From assembly GCA_027475525.1 (NCBI GenBank), contig JAMWFC010000046.1, positions 186,001 to 250,000 on the forward strand: a stretch of DNA of 64,000 nt, given 5' to 3'. This stretch comes from Macrolepiota albuminosa. Taxonomy: Eukaryota > Basidiomycota > Agaricomycetes > Agaricales > Agaricaceae. The translations under genes were made by a program, and so were the position numbers. Below, piece by piece: positions 1 to 10,436 of the stretch. The notes under the pieces were generated by a model. It had not been told where the DNA came from. It saw only the letters and a list, made by a program, of their open reading frames with translations, and ran no database searches. Every line of letters starts with the position of its first letter. Position 1 is the first letter of the stretch.

Positions 1-103
1 TCTAAGCGAGGCTATTTAGAGGAAAATACAAACTCAACAGCCTTGCTACTGTTGACAGGACCCAATCACTAATAAAAACCTTGTCCATGTAGAACAAGAT
101 GTC

Positions 104-1252
104 ATGCTAGAAGTGTCCTTCCCTCTTCAGAAGTCCGCTATAGACACAGACCATTTCCCTCCCCCCTACCATATGCTAGTAGCTAAGTTGATGCAAGGGC
201 AAGTGGACTATCTTGTGAGGCTTGAGGTAATTTCTACAAGAGACATCACTATTATTTTTAAAATCTTCAAAGACATGCTCCCATCTTTTGTCTTGACAAT
301 ATGCGGCTTCACCTTTGTGAACTCTGAGGAGGCCTTTCAAATGGTGTTGAACATCATGCTGGAACATTTTATAGAATCCAATGACATGAAGAAGCATGTT
401 GCTGACAACATTAACCTGCCAAAAGAGAGAGCTTTGAAACTTATCATAGCAGGCATCTCAGTCAAGTTCTTAAAGGTAGCTAGAAGCAATGCAAACAGAG
501 AAGATTTCCGAGGGTGGAATGTGTATCTCCACACCTCTAACCTCACAAACAGTGCCCACATCCAACTAGTCAAACTTATGAGAGCCTGCGACTTCCCATC
601 TGCTATGTCAGGATACAGAATTCCCTCCGAGAGAAAGACACACTGTTATGCACAAACTGCAAGTCTATCGACTATGATATGCTGAACTGTCCCTTTCCAA
701 ATTTGCCAGGCTGATTAGGATATAAACCGGCCTTTGCACAATCCAATCCTGAAAACCATGATATGTACTATGATGGTAACATGAGCCAAAATAACATACA
801 AGCACATGATAGAGCAAGGGGATGGGGAAGAAATAGAGGAGGCCATGGTGGTAGATTTTTTCCAACAGTGGGACAAATGGTAGCTGGAACTAGTTGCATA
901 ACAACATAATAGTCTATCTACCACCCCTGAATTTGACCTGTCTGCCCTGTGGGCCAATGTCCCTAAGAAAATTGACAGAAGCCTGGAAAACTGGGACAAA
1001 AGTAATCCAACAATGGAAGGTAGAAGACTCATTGTCCAGATGGTGATTGCAGGCATGACCTAATACCTAATGCAGGTCCAAGGGATGCCAGCATGCATCA
1101 AGAAACTCCTAACTAGGAGAGTTATTACATTCATGTGGGCTGGGAACAGCTGGCTAGTAAATGAACAAACTATGTACAAACTATTTAATGAAGGGGAAAG
1201 AGCCGTAGTCGACATAAGAGCAAGAAACAAACAATTGACATTATGTAGCTAA
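104..1252 (+). pseudogene. Relic of a fungal hypothetical protein with a zinc-knuckle
   Basis: An open stretch of 193 codons begins at 104 and ends at 685. Near its end a one-base frameshift moves the coding signal to another frame, where a C-x2-C-x4-Y-x4-C motif is read at about 654-695, followed by CPFPNLPG. This resembles the C-x2-C-x4-H-x4-C knuckle of agaricomycete retroelement-associated proteins, with the histidine codon changed to tyrosine. An arginine/glycine-rich stretch follows at about 820-870, as expected after such knuckles. Further short frames reach 1252. I do not recognise a named family; the function is probably nucleic-acid binding. It is broken by frameshifts and stops and ends just before the LTR of Gypsy A. 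Confidence 0.45.
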
Positions 1253-1305
1253 AGTCATATCTCAGTTTTGGCCCAGACTGCCTCCAGTGGGCCTATCTAG
1301 CAGAT

Positions 1306-1478
1306 TGTAACGGAGTCATCCGTATTCTCAGCATCAACAACGCTATAATCAATTAGTAGAGTATTACGTAAAACAACATCTTGTTTTCACTCTAAGTACT
1401 AGTCAATCCGATACTGCGGTCTGATTTAGCACTTGTGTGATACACACAAGATAGTTCTAACCCGTAACTCCGGTTACA
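1306..1478 (+). repeat. 5' LTR of Gypsy A
   Basis: This 173-bp repeat matches 19016-19188 with about five differences, all in the first 40 bases, so roughly 97% identity. It has the inverted ends TGTAAC...GTTACA. No convincing tRNA primer-binding site follows; the next bases are T-rich. Confidence 0.88.
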
Positions 1479-1696
1479 TTTTTTTAAATCTTCTGCTATC
1501 GGCTTTAGACTCTAGGCTTGTTACCGACTAGGCAACTCTCATCAAAACCTCTCGATTCTCTGTTGGCATCACGCTGGAAACGTGCTTCCATGACTGGCTC
1601 TCTTGATCCGGATTCTCCGTTCCCAGCTGCAGACGCAGGTGACTTACCTGTGCTTCAGGCTGTGAAGACTCAATCTGCGTCAGCATACCAACCTCC

Positions 1697-2924
1697 GCCA
1701 AAGCAGGACAAAAAGACCCCTCGCAATGTCAGCGCAAGCTTTGGAATGCCTGGTGGGCTATCCGTATCACGGATGATGTCCATTGTGTGACCTGGTGGAA
1801 AACCAGGAGAGAGATCCGCGGTCTCAGGGGTGTCGCTGCCAGCGAGCCAAATGCCTTCACTAATGTATCCGGTATTGCCCGAGAGCTCTTCAGCTCCCTC
1901 TGAGGGTCAACCGGACGTTACCCAGTACTCGGAAATGGTACAAGGCAGCGCGTTTGCGCATAGCACCCCATTCCAGACTGCACCGATGGAACGGCATTTG
2001 GAGTATGTGGCCAATGCTGCCACTGAACCGGGACCGTCGTTGTTGACGACACAAGGACAGAAGCAAGGACCAGCAATAGTGGTCAGTAGGGAGGACAACA
2101 ATGTCGTATGGTTGGAAAAGGCGTCACCAGCGCCTGGAATTCCAGAGTTGCACAGACGGGCTGGCAAACAGCCGCAAGTGAGGCATGACGGCCTCAGGAG
2201 AGTTATGGACTTAGAGTCTGAGTTGGAGTCCTCAGGATGATGAGGAAAGCAAAAGGTCGCATTCGACCTTGTCTATCCAGTTACAGCTGGTGTTGGACCG
2301 ATATCTGTCGGTCGCGAAGGAATCGACACGAAAGCGTCTTCAGCTTTATGTAGTGAAGCACTTACAGTTGCTGGCTGCTAGGAGCCACAATGTACCCCGT
2401 GCAGATTCAAATGAATATATCCAATTGTTTGTGCGCATCTTCGAACTCGAAGTGGTGGAATACCTTAAGCGCAAAGCAGCGCGAGGGTCAGCAGTCTCAA
2501 CGGCTACTCCAGCCGACTCAGTGGAATGTGAGATGAGTGTGCGCAGACGAGCGCCATTAATTGCGGACGCGATGGAATTGCTCAATGCGCCTCGTCAGGC
2601 TAATGAGTCTCAGCAAGACTACGTTCGGCGTCAGAACGCCGCAAACCGTCAACGCATTGTTAGCGGAGTGCCTCAGCAGGCATTGTCTGAGGTGGAGACT
2701 GTAACGACGACTCCGGCAGAGCCAGAGGCACTACTTGCAGTGCAGGAGGTTAAGACACCTCATAAGCAAGTTACAATCAAGGAAGAGGTGGATGAAGTCC
2801 ACATTCTTGAGGAGCAAACACGACCACGATGTGTAGTGCGACGCGTCCACCTAGTGGACACCTGGAATGAACACGTCAATTACCAGAGAATACGCAACCA
2901 GGACTTGCGCGATCATGGTGAGTT
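1697..2924 (+). repeat. Tandem duplication in gag, unit 1
   Basis: A unit of about 1228 bp starting at GCCAAAGCAGGA and ending at GGTGAGTT. It is followed immediately by a second copy beginning with the same GCCAAAGCAGGA. Confidence 0.8.
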
Positions 2925-4139
2925 GCCAAAGCAGGATGAAAAGATACCTTACAATGTCAGCATGAGCTTTGGAATGCCAGGTGGGCTATCCGTATCATGG
3001 ATGATGTCCATTGTATGGCCTGGTGGTAAACCAAGAGAGAGATCTGTGGTCTTAGGAGTGTCGCTGCCAGCGAGCCAAATGCCTTCACTGATGTATCCAG
3101 TACTGCCCAAGAGCGCATCAGCTCAGTCCGAAGATCAACCAGACCTTACCCAGTACTCGGATATGGTACAAGGCAGCACGTTCATGCATAGTACTCCATT
3201 TCGGACGTCGCTAACTGAGCAACATTTGGAGTATGTGGCAGATGCGGCCACTGAACCAGGACCGTCATTGTTGACTACACAAGAACAGAAGCAAGGACCA
3301 GCAATAGTGGTCAGTAGGGGGGACAACAAGGTCGTGAGGGTGGAAAAGGCATTGCCAGTGCCTGGACTTCCAGAGTTGCACAGGAGGGCTGGCAAACAGC
3401 TGCAGGTGAGGCATGAAGGCCTCAGGAGAGTGCTGGACTTAGAATCTGAGCTGGAAACCTCAGATGATGAGGAAAGCAAGAGGTCGCATTTGACCCTGTC
3501 TATCCAGCTCTAGTTAGTATTGGATCAATATCCAGCGGTTGTGAAGGAATCGACGTGAAAGCGTCTGCAGCTTTACGTAGTAAAGCATCTACAGTTACTG
3601 TTACGATGTACCTCAAGCAGATTTGACTGAATATATCAAATTGTTTGTGCATATCTTCGAACTCAAAGTGGTGGAATACCTCAAGTGCAAAGCGGCACAA
3701 GAGTCAGCAGTCTCAATGGCCACTCTGGCTGACTCAGTGGAATGCAAAATGAGCGTGCGCTGACCAGCACCATTAATTGTGGATGCAATGGAATTACTCA
3801 ATGCGCCTCGTCAGGCCAATGAGTCTCAGTAAGACTACATTAAGCGTCAGAATGCTGCAAACTGGCAATGTGTTGTCAGCAGAGTGCCTCAGGAGGCATT
3901 GTCTGAGGTAGAGACTGTGACGACAACACCGGCAGAGCCAGAGGCACTACTTGCAGTGCAAGAGGTGAAGACACCTCAAAAGCAGATCACTATCAAGAAA
4001 GAGGTGGACAAAGTCCACATTCTTGAGGAGCAAACATGACCACGACCTGTAGTGCGACGCGTCTACCTAGTGGACAACTGGAATGAACACGTTAATTACC
4101 AGAGAATATGCAACCAGGACTTGCGCAATCATGGTGAGT
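2925..4139 (+). repeat. Tandem duplication in gag, unit 2
   Basis: Second copy of the unit, about 1215 bp, ending at GGTGAGT just before the unique gag sequence resumes (SLIDDQGVAFEG). It has accumulated stops in its second half, whereas unit 1 stays open there. Confidence 0.8.
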
Positions 4140-4216
4140 CGTTGATTGATGATCAGGGGGTAGCCTTTGAAGGGTGTGAGGGTGTAACACCTGTCAATGA
4201 CATGTGGTGACAATTT

Positions 4217-5554
4217 GTGGCTGGAACTGCTGAACCGGACAGAGATCCGGGTGGTAGTAATAATAGTAGTGACCACTACAAGTGGAGGGAGCCAATTCGT
4301 TGCAATAACGACGGTGGAGGACGTGATTGTAGGAATGACAATCAGAACGATAATAATCGTCGTGATAGTGGCAGGCAGGCTGGTGAATTACCAGCAGAGC
4401 AACAAGTGAGGCAACAGCCCACCACACGGCCGGAAAGAGCGGCCAATAAGCACCTGTTTCGCAGTCCTCAGGCATTTTCGATGCCCGCACCTCATGATTT
4501 GCATGAAACTATGCCGGGAATGAATGAAGCAGTCAGGATCCATATGGATCATATGCATGACCACCTCACTCATCTGGTGGATGACTCCCTTGGAGTCAGA
4601 TTTAAGTTCCCTGCTGGGGTAAGTCCCCGTAAATCCAATGGTAAGCATATATGTGCGTACGCTGGAGGACATAGGTTCTCTCAACTGGAGGACTGGGCCA
4701 TGGATGTGTGCTACCACCTTGCAGCCTGCTGCTATGGTGGAGACGACATGGACCAGGAGAGGATATTCGTGCTACACGAATTTATGGAGGGAGAGGCTCG
4801 GAATTGGTTCTGTCGCCATGTTCTCCACATTAATCACGACAAGTCACATTGGACATTTAAAGAAGTCCTGATAGGACTGTACAATTGTTTCGTCAACGCT
4901 GCTACGATGCAGGAAGCTCGTGATGCCTTTAGAAAGGCAGTGTATGACGCTAAGACTGGCGTCCAGACCTTTTATGATGACCTGGTGGATCATGCACAGA
5001 ATATGGCCGTCTATCCAGACGAATACACTATCCGCAAAACATTCCTGGACGGAATACCCGCAGACATGAGGAAAGGGTTGATACGCAACGATAATTTGTC
5101 TCTGGAGGTCAATACTGTGACCGAATTCTTGGCATATGCCATCCGTTATGAGCAGTCGACATGGACTGCAAACCATTATGAGCAGCGTAGTTCACGCCAA
5201 GGAACAGTGAACCGTCAGGCAGTGAAGGTGGGAACCTTCCTGGCCAAACGGACAGATATGGAGAACAATCGCAATCCGCGATTTGTTGTTGATAAGACAA
5301 TCCCTGGAGGCCAACGGCCTCGATCAAAGCCTGCTGGACAATTGCCAGCAAAGGATAGTCAACCCTTTTTGGGTCAGAATCAAGTAGCACCGAGAGGAGT
5401 GGTGGTGCCTGTACCGGGTATAGCGGGCAAAACCGCTGGGGTTCCAGAAGCAGCCCAGAGAAGGCCTGCCGGGGACCCCTCCGCATGCTACAACTGTGGC
5501 AGGAGCGGGAATTTTGCTAAGAAGTGTCCCGCCCCTCCTAAGGCACACATCTGA
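4217..5554 (+). CDS. gag: Gypsy A gag: capsid domain and zinc knuckle
   Basis: A 445-residue ORF for the structural protein of Gypsy A. Residues about 1-70 are Asn/Asp/Arg-rich. A retrotransposon-gag capsid-like domain follows, with DWAMDVCYHL, EGEARNWF and VDHAQNMAVYPDEY (about residues 165-280). A C-terminal zinc knuckle lies at about 424-437. The knuckle reads C-x2-C-x4-N-x4-C, so the usual zinc-binding histidine is asparagine here (CAT to AAT would explain it). A degenerate homologue lies in Gypsy D at 62190-62700. The true start may lie upstream, because gag continues from the duplicated region through a stop near 4205. Protease follows 10 bases after the stop codon. Confidence 0.8.
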   Translation: MAGTAEPDRDPGGSNNSSDHYKWREPIRCNNDGGGRDCRNDNQNDNNRRDSGRQAGELPAEQQVRQQPTTRPERAANKHLFRSPQAFSMPAPHDLHETMPGMNEAVRIHMDHMHDHLTHLVDDSLGVRFKFPAGVSPRKSNGKHICAYAGGHRFSQLEDWAMDVCYHLAACCYGGDDMDQERIFVLHEFMEGEARNWFCRHVLHINHDKSHWTFKEVLIGLYNCFVNAATMQEARDAFRKAVYDAKTGVQTFYDDLVDHAQNMAVYPDEYTIRKTFLDGIPADMRKGLIRNDNLSLEVNTVTEFLAYAIRYEQSTWTANHYEQRSSRQGTVNRQAVKVGTFLAKRTDMENNRNPRFVVDKTIPGGQRPRSKPAGQLPAKDSQPFLGQNQVAPRGVVVPVPGIAGKTAGVPEAAQRRPAGDPSACYNCGRSGNFAKKCPAPPKAHI

Positions 5555-5563
5555 GCGGCCCAT

Positions 5564-6307
5564 ATGGCTGCGGCACCTAGCAATGTCTTCAGTGACGACG
5601 AAGACGACAAGATTGTTGAGGAAGCGGAGGAAGAACCGCAGATAGAGGCTGATGGGTCGGAAGTGGATGACGCCAAGAGCGTCCAGATTGATGGCAATGA
5701 ATACGTCGCAGTGGATGTGTACGACAGCGACTACTATGCTTGTGATGACGAGGAGGAACACCTGTTTGCACTGACGGAGTGCCGTGGAGATCAGCGTGTC
5801 CAAATGAGACGCGTAACCCTGCAGAAGGCAACTAATAAGTTGCAGCGGCCACGCTATACTCCCAAAGAGAAGGAGTGCCTGGTCACGTATGTTGATGTCA
5901 ATGGACATCTGGCATGGACGTTGTGGGATTCCGGGAGTACCACTACGGGCATTATGCCCCAGTTTGCTCACGTCAACGCGATTCGCGTTCATGAACTGGA
6001 GGAGCCCTTGATGCTCCAGCTGGGGACTGTGGGGAGTCGCGCTATGGTGCAGTTTGGCGCAGAGGTGAGAATAAAGATGTCAGAAACGTCAACAAAAGAA
6101 TACGTGGATATAGCAAATTTTGATCGCTACGACATGATTATTGGTATGCCGTTCATGCGTAAAAACAAGGTGTTGCTGGATTTCGTGAACAACATGGTTG
6201 TTGTGAATGGTATGCCTTTGAAGGCGGAGAAAGTGGTGTTGAACAATACAGATGGTCGTTTGAGGCGCTATCGCGCAACTGAAAAGCGGCGTGATGAGCG
6301 CAACTGA
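5564..6307 (+). CDS. Gypsy A retropepsin-type protease
   Basis: A 247-residue ORF that would cleave the Gag-Pol polyprotein. It has an acidic N-terminus (about residues 10-70), then the aspartic protease core with WDSGSTTTG at about residue 121. YDMIIGMPFM matches the conserved I(I/L)G strand before the C-terminal part. Retropepsins act as homodimers with one DSG/DTG per monomer, and the catalytic Asp is intact. Gypsy B carries the same protein at 33390-34081, with WDSGSTTTG and YDMIIGTPYM. The start codon is the first ATG after the gag stop; in the living element this part is probably fused to gag or pol. Confidence 0.85.
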   Translation: MAAAPSNVFSDDEDDKIVEEAEEEPQIEADGSEVDDAKSVQIDGNEYVAVDVYDSDYYACDDEEEHLFALTECRGDQRVQMRRVTLQKATNKLQRPRYTPKEKECLVTYVDVNGHLAWTLWDSGSTTTGIMPQFAHVNAIRVHELEEPLMLQLGTVGSRAMVQFGAEVRIKMSETSTKEYVDIANFDRYDMIIGMPFMRKNKVLLDFVNNMVVVNGMPLKAEKVVLNNTDGRLRRYRATEKRRDERN

Positions 6308-6340
6308 CTAGATGGTCGCAGGAGAGCGACTGTACAGGAG

Positions 6341-7020
6341 GTGGAGGACGAACAGGCCCCACCAAAAAGCCTGCCGGCTGATTCGCCAGCTATACTGATG
6401 ACTGAGGAAGAGTTTCAAGGAACTCTGAAGAAGGGGAAGCACCCGGATGTGACTGGGTGTACCAATGGAAAGCCTAAACAGGCTGTGCAGTGCAAGAATG
6501 AGCGTAGTAAACGCGTGGTGGAGTCGCTGGAATGCCAGCCGACTAGCTCTCGAGTGAAGGTTGAGGATCTCATCAAGGACAAGGTATACAGTACGATGGG
6601 AACTGTGGGTAGCACTAGGTCGCTAATGGATCGACCAGTGCCTCAGCCAGGAGTGCAATGGGCATATGACTCAGAATGCCATGCGAGTGGAATGAGTTGG
6701 TAGCGTCAATGGTGATGCAGGCTATGGGAAGTGGGCAAGGGACCCAGACGGGAGAAGTGTACTGTCACGCACGAGAGGACGAGATTTCCAAAACATCGGA
6801 TATCGTATTTGACGGATTTTCACTGAAGGCGAGAAGTGTGCCGTTGTCGGCAAGTACGACGAGGAAACAACCGGTTGTAAGGTTGAATCCGGGAGATCTC
6901 ACAGAGGAGCACGTACGTGCCTTACAGGAGCGATTTGAACCAAAGGTTCAACCGCATATAGCACGTGTAGCCAAAGGAAAAGGCAAGGCTTTGAGCCTTA
7001 CAGAGGAGGATATTCCTTGA
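6341..7020 (+). pseudogene. Gypsy A protease-RT linker
   Basis: Two overlapping frames (6341-6703 and 6676-7020) together give the linker between protease and reverse transcriptase. It is acidic and lysine-rich, with a short tryptophan-containing stretch. A frameshift near 6680 separates the halves. The equivalent Gypsy B segment (34142-34645 and on to 34864) is similar (QPTSSxVKVEDL, WDRPVP), so this is a genuine conserved spacer. It has no recognisable catalytic motif. Confidence 0.6.
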
Positions 7021-8486
7021 TTGCGCCAGCAATGGCAACTGGAGTTCGCTGATATCGTCAATGGAATGAAGGAGGAGCTTTCTCTGTGGCGGGAGGTTAA
7101 TCATGAGATCAACCTCATTGACGATAACAAGCAGTACAAGTATCATTTGCCTCGCTGCCCGCGAGCACTTCAGGATCAACTTTGTGAAAAGATGAATAGA
7201 TACATAAACACGAAGTGGTGGAAACCACGACCAGGCGTGCAAGCTGCACCATTGCTTTGTATCCCCAAGAAGGATGGAACGTTACAGACTGCATTGGATG
7301 CGCGACAGCGCAATGATAATACCGTCAAGGATGTAACACCTCTTCCAGATCAGGAAGTGATACAAGAAGATGTTGCGACAGCGAAGTATCGGTTGAAAAT
7401 CGACCTCACAGATGCGTACGACAGGTTCGCATCTGCAAAGAGGATATACCGAAGACACTGTTCTTGTCCCTGATGGGGACGTTCGTGAGTAACATCATGC
7501 AGATTGGTGATTGTAATGCACCGGCGACATTTCAGAGGTTAATGACCTCAATCTTCCGAGATGTAATTGGGAAGTTTATGCACGTCTATTTAGACAATAT
7601 ATTCATATTTTCTGACTCCATTGAGGAGCATGAGCAGCACCTACGAGTCGTATTTGAACGACTACGGAAGGCCAGCCTCTATCTCAAATGGAAGAAGTGC
7701 GAGTTGTACGCAACGAGTATAGATTGTCTCGGTCACGTCATTGATGAGAAGGGCATTCATCTGGATATGGATAAGCTCGACTGAATCCAAGAGTGGCGTA
7801 CTCCACGCACATATAATGATATCCAACGATTTGTCGGACTGGTGAACTATATTGGCAATTTCTTGCCAGACATCACTGCATATACTGGGCCACTTATGGC
7901 CATGACCCAGAATGGGTCACCGTTTCATTGGAGACCGCTGCATCAGCGGTGTTTTGAGATGATTAAGCGGATATGCGCAAAAACGCCAGTCATCCGGCCA
8001 ATTGACCCACGCATCGACGAGCCCATCTGGCTCATTTGCGATGCGTCGAAGACTGGGGTTGGGGCCATGTTTGGCCAGGGTAAAACATGGCAGACTTGCC
8101 GACCAGCGGGATTTATGTCCCGTAAATTCACTGCTGCTCAGCAGAATTATGCTGTGCACGAGTTAGAAACACTCGCAATCCTGGAAGCCCTCCTAAAGTG
8201 GGAGGATAAACTGATGGGATATAAGATCCATATTATCACAGATCACAAAGCACTAGAGTTCTTCAAGACTCAGGTGCACCTGTCTCCACGACAATGTTGC
8301 TGGATCGACTACATGTCGCGGTACCAGTTCGACATCACCTATGTAAAAGGTGAATTGAACAAAGTGGCGGATTGCCTATCTCAATATTTCAAGAGTGATA
8401 CTCGAGATGATGTCCATGACGCGCATGACTATGTCCAGGCGGACAAACGTATTGACCCAGAGGGCGAGGACTTACCTCTGCATTGA
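7021..8486 (+). pseudogene. Gypsy A reverse transcriptase and RNase H, inactivated
   Basis: Three blocks together encode RT and RNase H. The first (7021-7473) has the fingers/palm start with AAPLLCIPKKDGTLQTALDA and KIDLTDAYD. After a frameshift near 7430, the second (7464-7784) carries GDCNAPATFQRLM and the active-site strand YLDNIFIFSDS. The canonical motif is Y-L-D-D, so the second catalytic Asp is Asn. A TGA at 7782 aligns with an arginine in Gypsy B. The third block (7842-8486) is RNase H, with CDASKTGVGAMFG, HELETLAILEAL and ITDHKALEF, ending at a TGA where Gypsy B has arginine. The enzyme would be inactive. Confidence 0.88.
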
Positions 8487-8525
8487 TTCCATGAAATCAG
8501 GGAACATAGGGTCGAGTTACACGCC

Positions 8526-10208
8526 ATGCAAGCACAGGAAACACGTCGCAGTAAGCGACTGCATGAACAGCAAGAGACTCGCGATATCGAAGCCCAGGTG
8601 CTAGTGGATCATGAGGTCCCTCAGCCAAGTCAAGAGACGAGGCAAGAGGTGCCTATGAGAGGTACTGATATGACGCTCCAGCAAGCGCTGGAGTCACAGG
8701 ACCATGCGCCTGCACCAGCTGACTTAGGCAATGCGCAATTCCGCATACGTATCCAGCAAGGATACAAGGATGATAATCTCTTCGTAGAGATTCTGAACAA
8801 TATCCAAGCACATCCACGCTTCAGGATGGAGCAGCAGCTCATCTACCTTACCAGACCCACAGGGTCCAAAGTCATCTGCATTCCCTGGGAGAGGTCGTTG
8901 ATTACGACTATCCTGGACCAGGCCCATAGAGTAGTGGGCCACTTCGGAACTCAGAAAACGCTGGACTATGTGCGACGCTGGTACTGGTGGCCGCAAATGG
9001 CCAAAGAGACGAGCCAATTCTGCTCGACATGCGAGCTATGTCAACAGTCAAAAGTATCGACTTTGAAGCCACCAGGAAAGCTCCATTCGCTACCCATACC
9101 AGTAAAACCTTGGGACTCGATTGGGATGGACTTTATAGGTCCGTTCCCCGAGTCAAAAGGCTTTAACTACCTGTGGGTAGTGATCTGCAGAATGACCAGT
9201 ATGGTCCATCTCATTCCGGTGAGAACCACCATGACCGCATCAGACTTGTTGTGGATCTATCTCAAGGAGATAGTACGTCTCCATGGACTGCCAAGTTCAA
9301 TCGTAAGTGATTGAGGCACTAAGTTCACTTCCAAATGGTGGAAGGAGTTGCACAAGCTGTTAGGAGCAAAGTTGCTCATGTCGACATCGTTTCATCCGCA
9401 AACGGATGGTCAAACTGAATGTGCAAATAGAAATATCGCGCAAATACTGTGAGCATTCGTACGTCCTGATCAGAAGGACTGGGTGGATAGATGTCCACTC
9501 GTGGAATTTGCAATAAACACGAGTATATCGGAAACCACAGGGTACTCACCCTTTGAACTCAACAATGGCTACATGCCATCCATGATTCGTGAACTTCGTA
9601 CAGACGAAGTTATTCATGTGGGAGTAAAGCAGTTTGCACGCAACACGCTAAGGAATCTGGCAGATGCCCATGACGCGATTATAGAATTGCGTGTATGGCA
9701 GGCCAAACATGCGAATAATCGCAGACGTGATGAACCAGACATCGAGAAAGGGAGCCTAGTGTACCTTTTGACGAAGAACCTGAACCTGCTGAAAGGCAGG
9801 GTGAGTAAACTGTGTCCGAAATGGATTGGACCATATAAGGTCCTTGAGGCGGAGCCGAGCATGTCTAACTACGTGCTGGAACTACCCCAGGCGCTGCAAG
9901 CGCGCAGGATAGTGCCCAAGTTCCACGTGTCGCTATTGCAACCATATATGGCCAGTAGTGATGCGCTATTTCCTAATTGCGCAACTCCGGAGCCGTATGA
10001 CTTTGGAACTGGCAATGACCAGGAGTGGTTCGTAGATGACCTCATAGGTCATCAGTGGACGAAGGGAAGCCTCAAATTCGAGGTGAGGTGGAGCTTAGGT
10101 GATACTACCTGGGAACCGCTAGTGAACTGCAAAGACCTTGCAGCAATGGACAGATACCTAGAGTTGCAGGGCGTGAAACGCCCTGAACAGCTAGCAAAAC
10201 GCGCATAA
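8526..10208 (+). pseudogene. Gypsy A integrase with C-terminal chromodomain, stops inside
   Basis: The coding frame has a zinc-binding domain (HRVVGHFGT ... CSTCELCQQSK) and the DDE core with MDFIGPF (first Asp) and SSIVSD (second Asp), interrupted by TGA at 9312. It continues as GTKFTSKWW, HPQTDGQTE (catalytic Glu), a second TGA at 9450, and then an open frame 9483-10208. The C-terminus (EWFVDDLIGHQW ... FEVRWSLGDTTWEP) is a chromodomain, which classifies the element as a chromovirus and would guide integration toward methylated histone H3. The stop at 9312 falls at exactly the same codon as a stop in Gypsy B (37943). All DDE residues are otherwise present. Confidence 0.88.
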
Positions 10209-10436
10209 TGCCTGTGGGGTGGTGGAATGTGGACGAAGTCCACTTTGATAGCCGGTGAATAACCGGGTGGCTACTAATTGTGGCTGCTGTTTGTGACCGT
10301 TTATGCAACTATGATCGCTGGTGAGAGGCCGGGTGGCATGTATTTGTGGTTGTTTACACTACTAGCGGAGTTGGGAGATTGTTTTTTTCTTTCTTTTCTC
10401 AAGTCCCAATACACGTAGTCTACGTGTCTAGCGAAA
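10209..10436 (+). other. Spacer between integrase and accessory ORF
   Basis: 228 bases without coding potential. A long pyrimidine tract (about 10380-10396) followed by CAAG lies some 40 bases before the accessory ORF start. It could serve as a 3' splice site for a subgenomic mRNA, but this is inference. Confidence 0.35.

Larger units (their letters stand above)
1518..4196 (+). pseudogene. gag N-terminal region of Gypsy A, tandemly duplicated
   Basis: Three open blocks (1518-1790, 1830-2240, 2269-3513) encode a proline- and glutamate-rich gag N-terminus with acidic stretches. The same protein stretch occurs twice. Motifs such as SFGMPGGLSVS, LPASQMPSLMYPVLP and TEPGPSLLTTQ appear at about 1730-2060 and again at about 2970-3280. 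A following segment (FELEVVEYLKRKAARG type) is open at 2440-2500 and broken in the second copy at 3660-3700. A TGA at 1788 breaks the first copy, and several stops break the second. The same N-terminal segment is recognisable in Gypsy D near 61340. The role is presumably gag assembly; no catalytic motif is present. Confidence 0.65.

Noticed and set aside
1306..1478. tRNA 3'-end primer site after the Gypsy A 5' LTR
   Set aside because: The bases that follow are T-rich with no TGG-type match; self-priming or a mutated site cannot be judged here.
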